Part shown: piece by piece, positions 40,501 through 54,400 of the stretch
How the letters are laid out: each line of letters opens with the position of its first letter
How positions within the stretch are numbered: position 1 is the stretch's first letter
Source of the DNA: Escarpia spicata
Taxonomy: Eukaryota > Annelida > Polychaeta > Sabellida > Siboglinidae
Assembly (NCBI GenBank): GCA_963995525.1
Contig: OZ023216.1
Location: 37,568,107-37,632,106 of the forward strand
Direction of reading: 5' to 3'
Length of the DNA: 64,000 nt
Notes under the pieces: model-generated
Told to the model about the DNA's origin: nothing
What the model saw: the letters and a program-made list of their open reading frames with translations, nothing else
Databases searched by the model: none
Translations under genes and position numbers: made by a program

Positions 40501-43500
40501 TGGGTGTGATTCCTGCAGCGGTGACCGTGTGACCAAGACAGTCCACCGATTTCTGGCTGAATCTACATTTGTCTTTGTTCACGATTAGACCGTGGTGTCG
40601 TAGTTTTGTCAAGACGATCCTGAGAATACGATCATACTCGCTCTGGCTAGTTGCGTCTATTAGAATGTCGTCTTGAACGTAGTGCACGCCTTTGACACCC
40701 TTGAAGATCACGCGTTTTAAAAAGGGAAGATGCAGATGTTAGGCAGTAAGGTGCTCGTGTAACGATACAATCCATCTGATGTAATGAAGGCTGTGATATC
40801 CTTCGATTCTTCAGTAAGAGGAATATGATGGTACGCCGAACTAAGATCCAGCGTGGTGTACACCTCTGCTTTGTCAAGTGTCATTAGCATTTCGTTAATG
40901 TTTTGCAGTGGATGCATATCGACAACGATTTTAGAGTTCACGTCGCGCAGATCAATACACATGCGTATTTTGCCATTTGGTTTTCTCGCCACCACGATTG
41001 GTCAATCCCATTTTTAAGCCTCAATAGGCTCGATGAAGCCTTCATTCTGCAAGCGTTGTATTTCCTCCGTTAGCGCTGGCTGCACCGACAGTGGTACTTT
41101 GCGCAATTTGTGTTGTACTGGTGTTGCGTCATCTCGCCATCGTAAGCGATGCTTGAAGTTTTTCGCGACTGCAGTGCTGTTCTGTTCGTAAACGTCTGCG
41201 AATTCGTCAGCTACATATGACGTTGTTTGTAGAGTCGAGAACAATCTGAAATTCTGTTTGAGTGGGCCAAAATAAGATTGTTGCGCCATGTCTAGAAACG
41301 TACACTCGTTCATCAGTTGTTTTGCCTTCGTACTGCAGTGTTGCATTGAAATACCCCCCGAATGTTTATGGGTGTACCCCCGTAACCTCCGGGTGATATG
41401 TCGCTCTCGTACAGTTCACAGTGTGAGAACAGATTGTCGTACAATGCGTCTGGTATGATTGTGTATGGAGAGCCTGAGTCCACCAAAATGTTCACTGTAA
41501 TGCCTTCGATTTGTACTGTACATCTAGGGCATTTTATGTTTGTTTGAGCATTATCGTTGTCTTCTTCAACAATAAGCACGTGATTTTGTGACTCATCGTG
41601 TGCCTGCTGTACGAGGTGAACATCTTTTCTCTTAGAGAAACACACATTCTCGTAATGTTCGGTTTTGCCACATATGTGGCATTTCTGTTTTAATGTTGAG
41701 CATTGTTGGTATGTTGCTAGGTGTTGCTTTGAGCCACACCTAAAACACTTTCTTGTATGCGACTGATCGTGTTTTTTGCGGTGCGTGTTCAATGTATTTC
41801 ATTGCGTTAACCACTTCAGCGACGTTATCACTATGAGCTTCCATTCTTTTGGTATCTCTGATCGCACTTTCCAGTCTCACTGTCACTACGATAGCCTTGT
41901 CTAAGTCAATGTTCTCATCAGCCAAAAGCCTCTCTCTTATTTTGTGATTGTAAATTTTTTTGATCAGCTGATCGCAGATAGCATCATCTAGAAAGTCACC
42001 GAAGTCGGTAGGTAGGTAGATGCAAGGTCTCGTAGTGCAACAATATATTCAATGAAAGACTCGAATTGCAATTGTGCTCGTTTACGGAACGTGTAACGTT
42101 CAGCGCGTTTATTTTTGACAAGCTTGTATTCGTTTGCCAATTTCAGATTCGTCTTTTCGAATTCCGTTGCGCCAGCGGGATAGTTGTCGACTTCGAATAT
42201 CGTCTTTGCCCTTCAGTCCCCAACGAATGCAATAACAAAGCTGTTCTTCGTTTGTCGCTAAATTGTTCTGCAATAATAGCGTCCATGTACGTGTCCCATA
42301 AACGCTTCCACTCATTCCACTCAACTGGCGGTGGTCCGGCATGTTCTAGAATCTTCGCCGGCGGATCGATTGAATTAGCCATCATTATCACTTTAGTTCA
42401 GGTTAGGCTACTTTCCTGCGTGCGGTTGTAGATCATGTCTCGTCGCCATGAATATGTTGTATTCTCGATGTAGTCGAGATGTTAGTTGTACGGATTGTAA
42501 AGAAGTAACTCGTAATTTGTACTAGAACATTTATTCTACATGTTGTAGCCATCAACTTCTGGAACTACAATACTAACTCGGAATCCGTGAACGGAATTAA
42601 TCAACGAACAGTAATAGCTAGACACAACATACATTCTCCGGTCTGGGCGCATTGAATACAGCGTCGATCTTCTCAGGCATTTTGTGGAGTCCCTCTTTGC
42701 CAATCGATTCTGTGTCCGCAGTATAGTATGTATTCCTTGAACAGGCACGATTGGAGTTGCCCATTCACTCCAATAAACTTTTGTGATGATTCCTTCTTTT
42801 CGGGCGTAGTGAATAGGGTACTTGTCTAGCCTTGTGACATTTTGGAGTTGCCCCCTCATTGAGATGAAGTTTGGCATTGGGTTCCTGGATTGCTCCAAGT
42901 CCGGCTTGAAAGATTTCCTTAAACTACAACTGAAGTGCATCCAGTTGTTCCTGCATACTCCCTGTATGCTTCGTTGCAGTGATGTGTTTGGTGGACTTAG
43001 GTCTAGCGTAATCCTGTTAAGCCACTGGCGCCCAAACAATGCTGGTCCTCCCTTTCTCACCACATATAACGGCAAGTTTTGTTGCTGTCCATTGTACTCT
43101 ACATCGACATGTACCATGCCGAGTGGAGCAATTTCTTCGCCAGAATAGGTTTTTAAGACTACCGAAGTGTATTGTGTCTTTATTTCGGAAAAGTAGTCAT
43201 CAAACTGTTGCTTGTTTATCACCGACACTGCCGAGCCTATATCGAGTTCCATTTGTAATGGTTTACCATTTATTTTAAGATTAACCCAAATAATCCTGGT
43301 ATTAGGCGATCGGTCCATGGTATGCATATTTATCCTGGCAACGTTGGTTTCCATTTGTATTGGAACGGCATGCTGGCTTGATATGTCCTTTCTTTTTGTA
43401 TTTATAACTCTGTGCCTCTTTGAATTTGCAATCATCCGGGGTGTGGCCCGACCATGCACATCAAAAACAGGGTTTTCTATATCGCCCCTTTTAGGCTTAA

Positions 43501-46500
43501 CATGGACTTTTTGTACAGCTGTTTCCATGGCCACTGAAATCTCCACCGCACGATCAAACGTCAGTATTGTTTCTGACAACAATCGCTTTTGTGTGTGTTC
43601 GTTTCTTAGGCCACACACAAATCGGTCTCGCGTGGAATGTCACACATTTTCTCCAAATTCACAGTGTTGTTTTCTGACAGTTTTCTAATTTGTGCAACAT
43701 TCTGCGCAACCATACATGTCAACCTGTGAGGATCCAAATGACTGAGACTTTTTTCCACTCGACGACGCACACGCGCGTACGGGGGCATCGAATTTGTGCG
43801 CGCGTCGCGCGCGTCGAATCGCTCTTGCACACTCCAAACAGAACACTCAAGTAACCAATTCTGTCACACAACATGACAAACAGAACACTCAAGTAACCAA
43901 TTCTGTCACACAACATGACAAACAGAACACTCAAGTAACCCATTCTGTCACACAGCATGACAAACAGAACACTCAAGTAACCCATTCTGTCACACAACAT
44001 GACAAACAGAACACTCAAGTAACCCATTCTGTCACACAGCATGATGAACAGAACACTCAAGTAACCCATTCTGTCACACAGCATGACAAACAGGACACTC
44101 AAGTAACCCATTCTGTCACACAACATGACAAACAGAACACTCAAGTAACCCATTCTGTCACACAGCATGACGAACAGAACACTCAAGTAACCCATTCTGT
44201 CACACAACATGACAAACAGAACACTCAAGTAACCAATTCGGTCACACAGCATGACAAACAGAACACTCAAGTAACCAATTCTGTCACACAGCATGACAAA
44301 CATAACACTCAAGTGACTCATTCTGTCACACAGCATGACAAACAGAACACTCAAGTAACCCATTCTGTCACACAATATGACAAACAGAACACTCAAGTAA
44401 CCCATTCTGTCACACAGCATGACAAACAAGAGTCATATAGTGAACTGATGTGCATATATATACAGAAAATGTGTGTCACGGTGATTAGGCAATTAAGGTG
44501 TATTGTATTGTATTTATTCAGATTCCAACAGGTCGAGTGGACCCAGTAACAGGACTGATAACTGAAACAATACATATAAATAATAAAACAATAATAAAAA
44601 CAATATGGAAATAAAAACCACACAATATCAACATCAAATATACCAGGCAAACATGTGTTATACATACAAATGTTTTTGAATTGAGGATCTAAATGGTTCA
44701 GTTCCTAAAAATATATGACAAGTTGGATCACTTAAATACAATGTGTTGAAAGTGGTCATACATCTATTAGTGTTTTCTAATGTTGATTCTGCTATTGGAA
44801 ACTCTAAAAGGGATGTAGTTTCGTAGAGATCGTGAAGGACAGTGAAATTGGATAGCCCCTACCAGATACGACGAGTCTAGTTGGGAGTGCACATACACTT
44901 GTGTATAAACATAAGATCTGCAACTTGCCTAAGATGTTCAAGGGAAGGTAGTTTAAAATGATAGCTCAGGATGACTGTCAGAGGAATACTGTATTTTGGA
45001 TTTGTAACAGATATTTAATGAATTTCTTTTGAACTCGTTCCATTTTGTCAGTAAATTGCCATGGATTTCAGATCATACTGCAATACTCCAACTGGCTTCT
45101 GTCTAGAGATATATACAAGGATCGTAAAGCCTGTGCATCGTTAAATGTTGTGCAAACGCGCTTAATAAAACCACTCATCTTAAAAAGCTTTACAAACACA
45201 ACGATTAATATGATCTTTAAAAGTCAAACTGTTGGTCAATGTTATACCGAGATCTTTGACAGCGGTGACATTGGGCAGAGACTGGCTTAAAATCGTGTAG
45301 TCATAGGATATACGTTTCTTTTTGTTAGTGAATGACATTATGGAGCATTTCTCAACGTTAAGTTTAAGGTGCCATGTCTCACACCAAAGACGTACTCTGT
45401 CTATATCCTTCTGCACCAACTGACAATCGGTCACCGACGTAATTTCCTTAAACAATTTGGAATCATCAGCATACAATGACATTTCACATGAATCAACATG
45501 ATTAGTGAGATCGTTAATATACAAGATAAACAGAAGTGGTCCAATTTGTGAACCTTGTTGTGTACCAGACAACATTGACTTTCAGTAAGATGTTTTGCCT
45601 TCGAGTACCACGCGTTGTTTTCGGTTGACAAGGTAAGACAGCAACCACTCTATGCATTGCCCGGAATAGCCATATGATCTAAGCTTGTGAATTAACAATG
45701 GGTGGCATACTAAATCAAAGGCTTTACTGAAATCCAAATAAACAGAATCAACCTGTTTCTTGTCGTCAATAGATTCAGAAATGGCGTTCAAGTAACAAGC
45801 TAGATTATATACTGTACTTCTACACCTCACAAATCCGTGTTGGCTGACCGAAATTGTGTTACGCACATGCTCATGCAATGAGTCATATACGACTTTCTCA
45901 AAAACCTTTGTTAAATAGCGGTAAGAGAGAGATAGGTCTGTAGTTGCACACATTTCGTTTATCTCCATTCTTGTACACAGGAACAATATTTGCTCTTTTA
46001 AAACAAGTTGGAAAAGTTCCACAGTTTAATGATATATATTTAAAAAACATAGTTAGTGGACCAGCTAGTTCGGCAGCACATTCAATAAGGATTACACCTG
46101 ATATATTGTCAGGACCGCATGCTTTGTTTACATCAGTGGTTCTTAGTACTCCGATGACATCACCATAAGACTCATTGATATTAGTCATTGAGTCGGATTG
46201 ATAGGAGGGAATACGTGGATAAACAAGGTTATCTACTAATGTAAAGAGAGATTCGAAGTGGTCAGAAAATAGTTCTGCTATGTCAGCTGGACTGTCTTCC
46301 TCAGTGCCTTTATATATCATTGAGTTAGGAAGTTGTATATTAGTTTGTTTGCTTTTGGCAAAACTGAATAGACGTTTGGTGTTTTGTTTGACGGACTTTT
46401 CAATTTCCGATATGTAGTCACAGGGTGTGTTCCTGCGAAGCAGGTTGTAGTTCATTATGGCTTTCTTGGACATATGTAGCACAGCGCAGGAGGCTCATAT

Positions 46501-49500
46501 GAGTGAGCGTCTGCCACACTGTTCATCTTCACTGACAGAAGGGCAGCGATGGTGTCCTGAGACAACTCCATGAATTCCGCCCACAGGGTATCACAGTAAT
46601 CCTCCGGGTGCAGGTGTTCTGGCAAACGCTTGGCTAGATCGAGCACTGAGATTAACCAAATCAAAGCACTCAATACAAATAAGGCAGAACTTTTCATGCA
46701 GTCTCCTTGAACTCCAGATCCAGCACTGAAACCCACCAAAACATTACAAGAAAGAACATACATACCTTATTATGTAATATGCTTAGTTTAGTACTGTTAG
46801 TTTGTTAACTTGCTTATTTTACATCAATAAATTTATTATAGGTTGTCAGAATTGACGATGCATATCTGTATGTACCTGTGTTTGGGGTGAATTTCTCCCT
46901 CAGATCTGACCGGAGGACCTCCAATTCAATCAGCAGCTGGTTGCTGTAGGGCAGTTGTTTTATCATCTTGGTCACCAGTACAGCGTAAAGAAGACGAACG
47001 CTCCTGAGTGACAATTAACAAACAAGATAATATAGATAAACATGCTGCTGCACACAATGTTGACGTTTACCTTGTAGCGAACAAAACTGCAACTCTTCAA
47101 TATGTCTTCTCCTGAAACAATAGAACACTTGATTATCACACCATGCAGTGACAAATCCATTACATCATGTGTTGCAAATAACGTCATTTACAGGACATAG
47201 TAGCGTCCGTCACTAGTTTTAAAACTTAGATAAGAACCAAAAAATAGCAAAATGGAATGAAAGTCGTACCTGAACCAATACCGAAATCGCTTCGGCAAAG
47301 CCATCACAGGGCAAAAGCGCGGCCCTTGTAGCTCATTGCTATCTTGCCTGGCCATTCTTTAACCCAATTGTTCTGGAACTGTGTTATGTATTTATTTTTC
47401 TTTGGTGGTGATGATGCCGCTCGGGTGACATGTTGTGACGCTTCTTCATCGTGCGGAAATCAGACCGGGAATGAGCGCCACAGGATGTAGGTCACGCGTA
47501 CGCGAGAGAAACAAAATGTCGAAACGGAATGAAAATATCGTTCCTTTTTTATATTAAAAAAATTGTACATTAAAATTTTTTCCACGGTGACGGTCAAATG
47601 ACGGAGATGAACTGACGGAGGTTTTCAGCGATGTCAAAATGGCGGAGTCTCCGTACGAATGACGGAAGGTTGGCATGTATGCGCAACATTTTCTTCCTCT
47701 TGCTGCAATCACGAGAGGCTTAGGTAACAGATGTTGACTACGTATCGCCGTTAACTGAGCGAATGTCTTCGACTTCGTTGCAGGTTTATTCGGCGCACAC
47801 AAATCTGTCAGCAGACTGTACGTCTTACCCCAATAAGACTTAGCAAAGCCGGCACTTGTTTCACACCTGGATCGTCATTAGCCAGAAAATATTGTTCTAA
47901 ACGTTCATAGTAAACAGGCCACGATTCTACCGAGCTGTCGAAAGTTTCAATTTTGCCAATGGGGCGGCCATTGCAGCGAATACGGTAAGACTTTTTTACC
48001 GGAGTTCCGAACACTTCAAATTTGGTTCGACACAAGTCAACGCACACTTGTACCAGCGTGACAGTTCATCAGTTTTCTTCTACCGACCTGTGCAAATGGA
48101 TTGACGAGTTCTTTGAGTCATCCTCGTCGCCAGTGTAGCGTATTTCGTCTAAATACACTAGATATTGACAAAGCGCGACATAACTACAATATGGCGGAAC
48201 AGGAACTATGTTTTTATAGTATCCAAATATGGATCATTACGCCGATGCAGAACAATAGTCACTAGGCATCAACATGTAGTTCTAAATACACAACAGTAGT
48301 AATAACGTAAATTCTTTGAAACTTCTCAGTAATATTTGCTAAATTGTTATTTCATAAAAGAAAATAATTATTCTAATTAAGTTGTAATTTACAATTTTCA
48401 CTAGACCCTCCCTGAATCAGTACTTTTAAATGTAGATACTTTTTTAGATTGAAAGTCATGTGTTAGTATGTAACAGTGTTATGGCTTGGCACAAGTAGGT
48501 CTATATAATATCAACCATCATATTAATATTTACAAAATTTCAATTACAATTAATACGTGCATGAATTAACAGTCGACCAACATTTGTAGCTACACCCCGT
48601 CATATGTCTTGTACAACTAGATGAATTTTGAAAATTGTGAACGACCCCCAAAATAACGTCATATAACAGCTATGAAATGTGGTCTGTTATCTAAACATTT
48701 ACAATGCAAATATGATACTTTATCTTACACCCCTCTAAAAGGAAATATGGCTCCTTCACTACGCATAAAATATGTATAATTATCTGTACTCTAATTAATG
48801 TTACAGCAGCTTAAAGCCAAGGAGATACAAGCAGTCAATTAGTAAAGGTAATGTGACTAAGCAAGCATGTACTGATGTACCCCTTACATGACATAATGTA
48901 CTTATATAATTAATTGGTTGGAAATTACATATAATTACTGTCATCTTAAACCGACACCTTGTAATTTCATGACTAGTCTCTCTGTTGCAAATAATTCAGT
49001 TTTTTTTATACATTTTATCCAACAAATAAAATAAACATTATTCATTTTCATCCAAATTATAATAACTACAGTTTAACAAGTACATGTTACTAATGTGTAC
49101 ATGTATAATTTAAATAATTAAGAATTATTTAATAAATAGGGCAGACCATTCTCAATTTATTTCCAAATATATAATACACAGGTAACACAACATAATTATC
49201 GGAAGAAACGTTTTTTAATGCATGATAAAAATATATTATGGCTTTGTCTTTGACTTTTGTGTATTTCGTTTGGTATGACTTATGGTTTATTTTCTCCGTT
49301 AAAATGCATAAGTGTATGAGTCTTATCGGTCTTATGAGATACAGCGATTTTAATGCAGGGTTATAATACGTTCCGTGAGATCTTCAGTTTCATCTTGACA
49401 AACTTCAGTTGTGTTGAGGAAACTACAGGAACGCGACATATTTCGATTGTTGACAGCGCAAAGGCGCCGCGATTCTACTGCGCACGCGCACGCGATTGGT

Positions 49501-51403
49501 TTTCATGACATCATGTTTATTTCAGTAATTTTACATTAAGACATTACATTTATTGGGTGGCTAACATGATACCAACATCATAATTATCTCTAATGGGAGC
49601 GTGTACATGTAATATAAGTAATACTCGATAAGTAGCATCGCTTTCAGTACATGTTTACACGTTCTACCGAGCATGTGGACCACTGTGTCAGGGGTCAGGC
49701 CAACAGCCAATGGGCGTCGCGGAAACATTTCCCTATCTAGCCTTTTGGGGAAAAATAAATTCGCTTGCCGGGATTCGTGCAACTGCCAGCTGAACTAGCG
49801 AAGTTAATCATTGCTATTTTTAGTAATCTTGTCTGTTCATATAAGATCTAACAAGAGTTATAGAAACCTATCAGTGCTGGGTGACTATTATTATTATTAC
49901 TAACATTTTTATGGCGCTATATCTCCGGGACCAGCCCGTTCATAGGCGCGTACACACATTAAATATGTACATGGAATTACAAAAAAGGTTTAAAGAATTT
50001 AAATATAATATTACACTAAAATTAAAAAGACTGCATATATTAAGTAATTAAGATACATTACATAATTTCTAAAATATTAAAATATTTACATAAACAGTTA
50101 TAATATATTAAAATGTCTTATTATGTTATACAATAAATAAATACAATTTATTAATTAGTAAAGTATTAGTTCACCATAAAGTGTCCCACAGCTCAGTTCC
50201 TCAGTGGAAGTAATACAATAAATGAGTTTTAAGGAGAATCTTGAACCAAATCAGAACGTCTATCTGACGAATGTTTTCTGGCAAACAGTTCCAAAGCGTT
50301 GAGTCGGCTTTGAATCATTCGACACTATATTCCGTAGTACATGTACTATCACAAATTAATACAATGATTCCCTGCTTTAAGGAACGTAGTACGTAGTATA
50401 CAAAAGTATGTATAGTGTACTAAAACATTATGTTAGGTGTTGCGATTGGTTCCATGGTACGTATACCATCATTAATCAATACAATCATTCCCTGCTTGAA
50501 AGTACGTAGTATATAAATGTATGTATAGTGTATTAAAACATTGTGCTAGGTGTTGTGATTGGTTCGCTTCAGGATTTCCATCGGCGATCTTCCAGACGAA
50601 GCCGAGTTTGGTCGACTTGCTCGGGAGCAAATGCAGTAGACGTATGACCGGAAGTGACGTGATTACTGTCGTCGGCATGGACTCCATTTATGGAAGATAT
50701 TTTATTAACGGTACATGCATATGTATGTCTGCTATATAGCTATAGAGCCAGTACGAACGAATCAGAACACAATCATTACCCGTCTTCTGCGTGTGTATGG
50801 GGCGGTTATAAATAGTAAATACGACTAATCACGAATATTCGTATTGCTCCATCTCATGTTTCTAATTAAAGACATCTAATTATGTGATTCGGCGAAATGT
50901 AATTAGTATATGTCACCTGCCGCCGAATCGTGAAAGGAACTAGTTCTACCAATGTTCGGCAAAGAAAGACATCTTCACGTGGAAACGCGAGATGGAGCAA
51001 TTGTTCATTGTGCAGCGTTGTCCTCACGACGGCTAAAGGTTGAGGGGCATAGAGGCGGAGAAAGAATGAAAATGAGAGAGTGAATGAGTGGGTGAGAGAG
51101 TGGGTGAGAGAGTGCGCGAATGGGTGAGAGAGTGGGTGAGTGGATGGGAGAGAAGGGAAGTGAGAACGCGAGAAAGGGAAATGAAGAAGGAGAATGTGGG
51201 AGACAGGGAGGTGGACAAGGCGCGAAAGACACACTGTTATTACGCCCATCAACGAGGGTTCTGGGTCTAAGAAAGGTGTACAGGTTTAAATAGTAGTATT
51301 ATTATATGCACTTTCGCGTGGCAGACGTGATGTGGGTCGCGTCTGTTTCGCTTGTGCCATTTCATACCGAATGTTCCATCACAGTTCTTTTGTAGAAGTA
51401 GAG

Positions 51404-51472
<69 letters not shown>

Positions 51473-54400
51473 TAAATAAATAGATACATATATGATTAAA
51501 CATGTCCATATAATAAAAAAGTGACATCTTTGGCTTCACCGACGAACGACCCAAGCTTGCGTGTCATACGCCACTCTTCCTATATGCGGTCAGCTTGTCG
51601 GTTGATACTTGTTCGTTCTGTTTCCGACGCGTTGATCGTTAGCGACCACTCCGCCAATCAAGCTCACGCGATGCGCTCGATCTCGTCGAGGAACGAACGA
51701 GAAGAGCTGACGAAGTCCGTGTCGTCAGCGCACTCGACGTCCAACTGTAGGGTGATGTCGGCTGGTGGACATGTCGGGAGGCGCGATCGAAAGCCAAGGA
51801 GTGCCGCTTCGAGATACACAGCGAATAACACCGGGCTGAGACTGTCGCCTTGCGGCGTTCCGACGGATGTCGCGAATGAATCACAATAGCCTGTTGAGAG
51901 ACGCATCTCGAGCGACGTGGTGGATAGTTGGAAGCGAATCATCCGCAGTTCCGACTCGCCGAGGAATGCTTGTAGAGTATCACGCAGCTTGTCGAGACGT
52001 ATGGTGTCGAAGGCGCGACTCAGGTTGATGCCGAGAAATTCGATTGACACGCGCTGATGCCGCGCTTTAGTATATACCCAACGATACCCGAAGACTACGT
52101 CGACCGTGATGCGTCCGCGTCGGAATCCCGATTGCGACGGTGACAGGTAGTCGTCAACTTTCGGCGCGATCCTCGGTAGAACGATGATAGACAGTGTCTT
52201 TCGGAGTCTGATAGTACAACTATTGGAAGCACACTCGTTAATTGACCTATCAGTTTGCCCGGCTTCTGTATCAATACGAGCACTCATTTGCCTAGGTCGG
52301 GTGGTTCATGTTATTCCAGCGCATCGTTGAAGATGCTGGCAATCGTGTCTGCTAGCAGGCCATCCGTGCATTTGAAGAATTCGGTCGGTATGCCGTCGTG
52401 CCCGCTGGCTCGGTCGCTGTTCAATTTCCCGACCTCTTCGGTTGTGATAGGGTCTGCCAATCGCGATGGTCTTCTGGTGAAGGCAGGCAGCTCTTATACG
52501 GCCGAGTCGCTGAACTGGGCGGCTGAAGTGTTCGGTGACGCGAAACATTTTTGCGCCGTCATGGAGACGTTCAACTTATGACGCTAGGCTGACTCATCCT
52601 CGCGCTCCAGGAGTCGCTGCTGCTGATTACGTCAGTGCCAGCCAGCAGTACCTCTGGCTGATCGCTTTGCGAAACTCTGAATTTAAGCTCAGCCTATGAA
52701 ATCGCTCACTAGATCAGTAGATCTAGGCAGGTCAGGTGGTCGTAATAAAACTAATTTCAACCAACAGTGGCTCGTGTTACATGCAATGTTTAGGAAGTAG
52801 AAGCAATTATTCGAATACACAATACCGCTCAGCTGCTCATGCTAATGGGCGAACGGGTCATTATATATTGGGCGTTTATCCGTCTTCAACTTGGGGCGGG
52901 TATTTGCGCTGTTCTCACGGGTGATGCAGTCGCGACTGGCGAAGTCAACTACTAGTTTGACTCAGCTAACTTCCGCACTTCGCGTAGGGGATCAGCCAGG
53001 GCTAGTTTTGCATGGCAAACAGCCCTGACTTGCGAGGATGGCCTGACTAGTCTCGCTGAGGCGTTATCGTGAGCTTTTCGGCGCCTAGCGTGCAAGATCA
53101 TGTTGCGTTGGCGCTTCAGTTCGCATCGGGTGGCGTGTGGAGTATTCTGCAGTCATAGTGTCAAACTGCGTTGTTCCGCTGACTTTCCCGCCATTTCAAC
53201 ACAGTGTGGACCACCTCGTCTGGCCGTCGGGACGGTCCGACCGATGGTCAGTTCCGCTGCCGACTTCAGGACATGTTCTACCTTGTTCCATCTCGAGCTA
53301 GCTGAAGTGTTCGCGTTAACGTCCAACAGTGCTTCCGACACGACGTCATAAAACCGTGCTAACAACTCGATGTTCTAGCGAACCCGTTTCGCCGAGCGCG
53401 ACTTCTCGATTCGACCTCAACCATTGAACATTTGCTTGAGGTCGAGCTTTACGGCGAGCAGAAGGTGATCGCTATCGAGTAATGTGCCGTTGTATGATCG
53501 AGAGTCTGTCAAATGCCTTTTGTGTGTCTGTCGACAGATAACAAATCGATCACATTGCATATGGGTACAATTTGCCCTGTCTACACATCGCGGCGCTGTT
53601 TTGTGACGAGCGGCGTGTTGGAATGCAGTGTTGCAGACAAACAGGCCGTGTACGTCGAGGAAGTCAGCGAGGGCTATGCCGTTGATGTCCCGTCTGCCAC
53701 ACAAGTGTTTTCCCATGAATTCCTCGTCGAACTTCCTGTAACCGAGCTTGCTGTTGAAATCACCAGCGATGTAAATTACCGCTTTCGACGAGTACAGCGA
53801 CGTGAGACTTGTGAGTTCAGCGAAGAACTCATCTTGCTCGGCATTGTTGGTGTTAACGCGTTGCGACGTCGGGCCGTATACGTTGTTGGTCGTCAGTAGC
53901 GAGTTGTTGGTCAGGCGCAGTTGAATTAATAATAATAATAGTAAGGTAACTTCTACTGCGCCTAAATCCTTGGAAGCCAAGCTCAGAGGCGCATCAAACA
54001 AAAGGATTGGTCAATCTCAAAATGCATTAGCAGTATTCCAGTTGTCAACAGATTGGTCAAAGCGCTAGGGAGCTATAGTGGATAAGCAAGGTTGTTAAGA
54101 TAAGTTTTTAAATGACGACGGAATTTTGTAATATTTTCAACTGATCTAACACTAAGAGGGCGCATACTCTACAGAGTTGGTGCAGCAACAGAAAAAGCAC
54201 TAGTTCCAATGTTAGTGTCGTCTCTAGGAACAAAAAGTAGGTCAGAACTAGATGATCGAAGCTGGATAGGTTTTCTTACAGCGATTATGTCAGACACTGA
54301 CCAACAGCGCAGCATTTGTTCTTCCAAATGCATTGCGACAGCGAAGGATAGACCATAGTGTCGTGACTGTGACTGCAAGCCAAGGAGCCGATAGTTGCCT

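Larger units (their letters stand above)
40127..42629 (-). mobile_element. Second gypsy-like LTR element, 3'-truncated
   Basis: The 5' LTR is 42455-42629 (minus strand TGTTGTGTCTAGC to GAATACAACA), followed by TGGCGACGAGAC as primer-binding site. Coding runs leftward and stops abruptly in RNase H near 40,127; no 3' LTR is found. To the right of the LTR lies mag-like RT sequence (TACATTCTCCGGTCTGGGCG), so this element is inserted into mag-like element 2. Confidence 0.8.
43711..47681. mobile_element. TIR element, 4.0 kb, inside mag-like element 2
   Basis: The ends are inverted: CATACATGTCAACCT on the left and AGGTTGGCATGTATG on the right. They are flanked by CGCAAC on both sides (43705-43710 and 47682-47687), a 6-bp target duplication. 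Element 1 has the uninterrupted sequence (CTGCGCAACACTTTCTCC near 29,630), which confirms an insertion. It carries a minisatellite, a LINE piece and spliced-looking gene fragments. No transposase recognised. Confidence 0.8.
38371..49764. mobile_element. Long-inverted-repeat element, 11.4 kb, with nested insertions
   Basis: Both ends are GCGAATTTATTTT in inverse orientation (38371 rightward, 49764 leftward). The left arm 38,371-39,911 and right arm 48,296-49,764 are inverted copies about 1.5 kb long, with indels. The left flank matches unit A at about 8,460 and the right flank matches unit A at about 8,715, so the whole block is inserted in unit B, with about 240 bp of unit A sequence absent. 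The original interior is almost gone, replaced by LTR elements and a second TIR element. I cannot find a clean target duplication. Confidence 0.8.

Noticed and set aside
43794..44549. Long + strand frame of 251 residues and minus frame of 236 residues
   Set aside because: Both consist of 42-bp tandem repeat units; openness follows from the period being a multiple of three.
38371..49764. Reading the inverted arms as a Polinton/Maverick
   Set aside because: No polymerase B, integrase, protease, ATPase or capsid genes remain, and ends do not show the usual 6-bp duplication.
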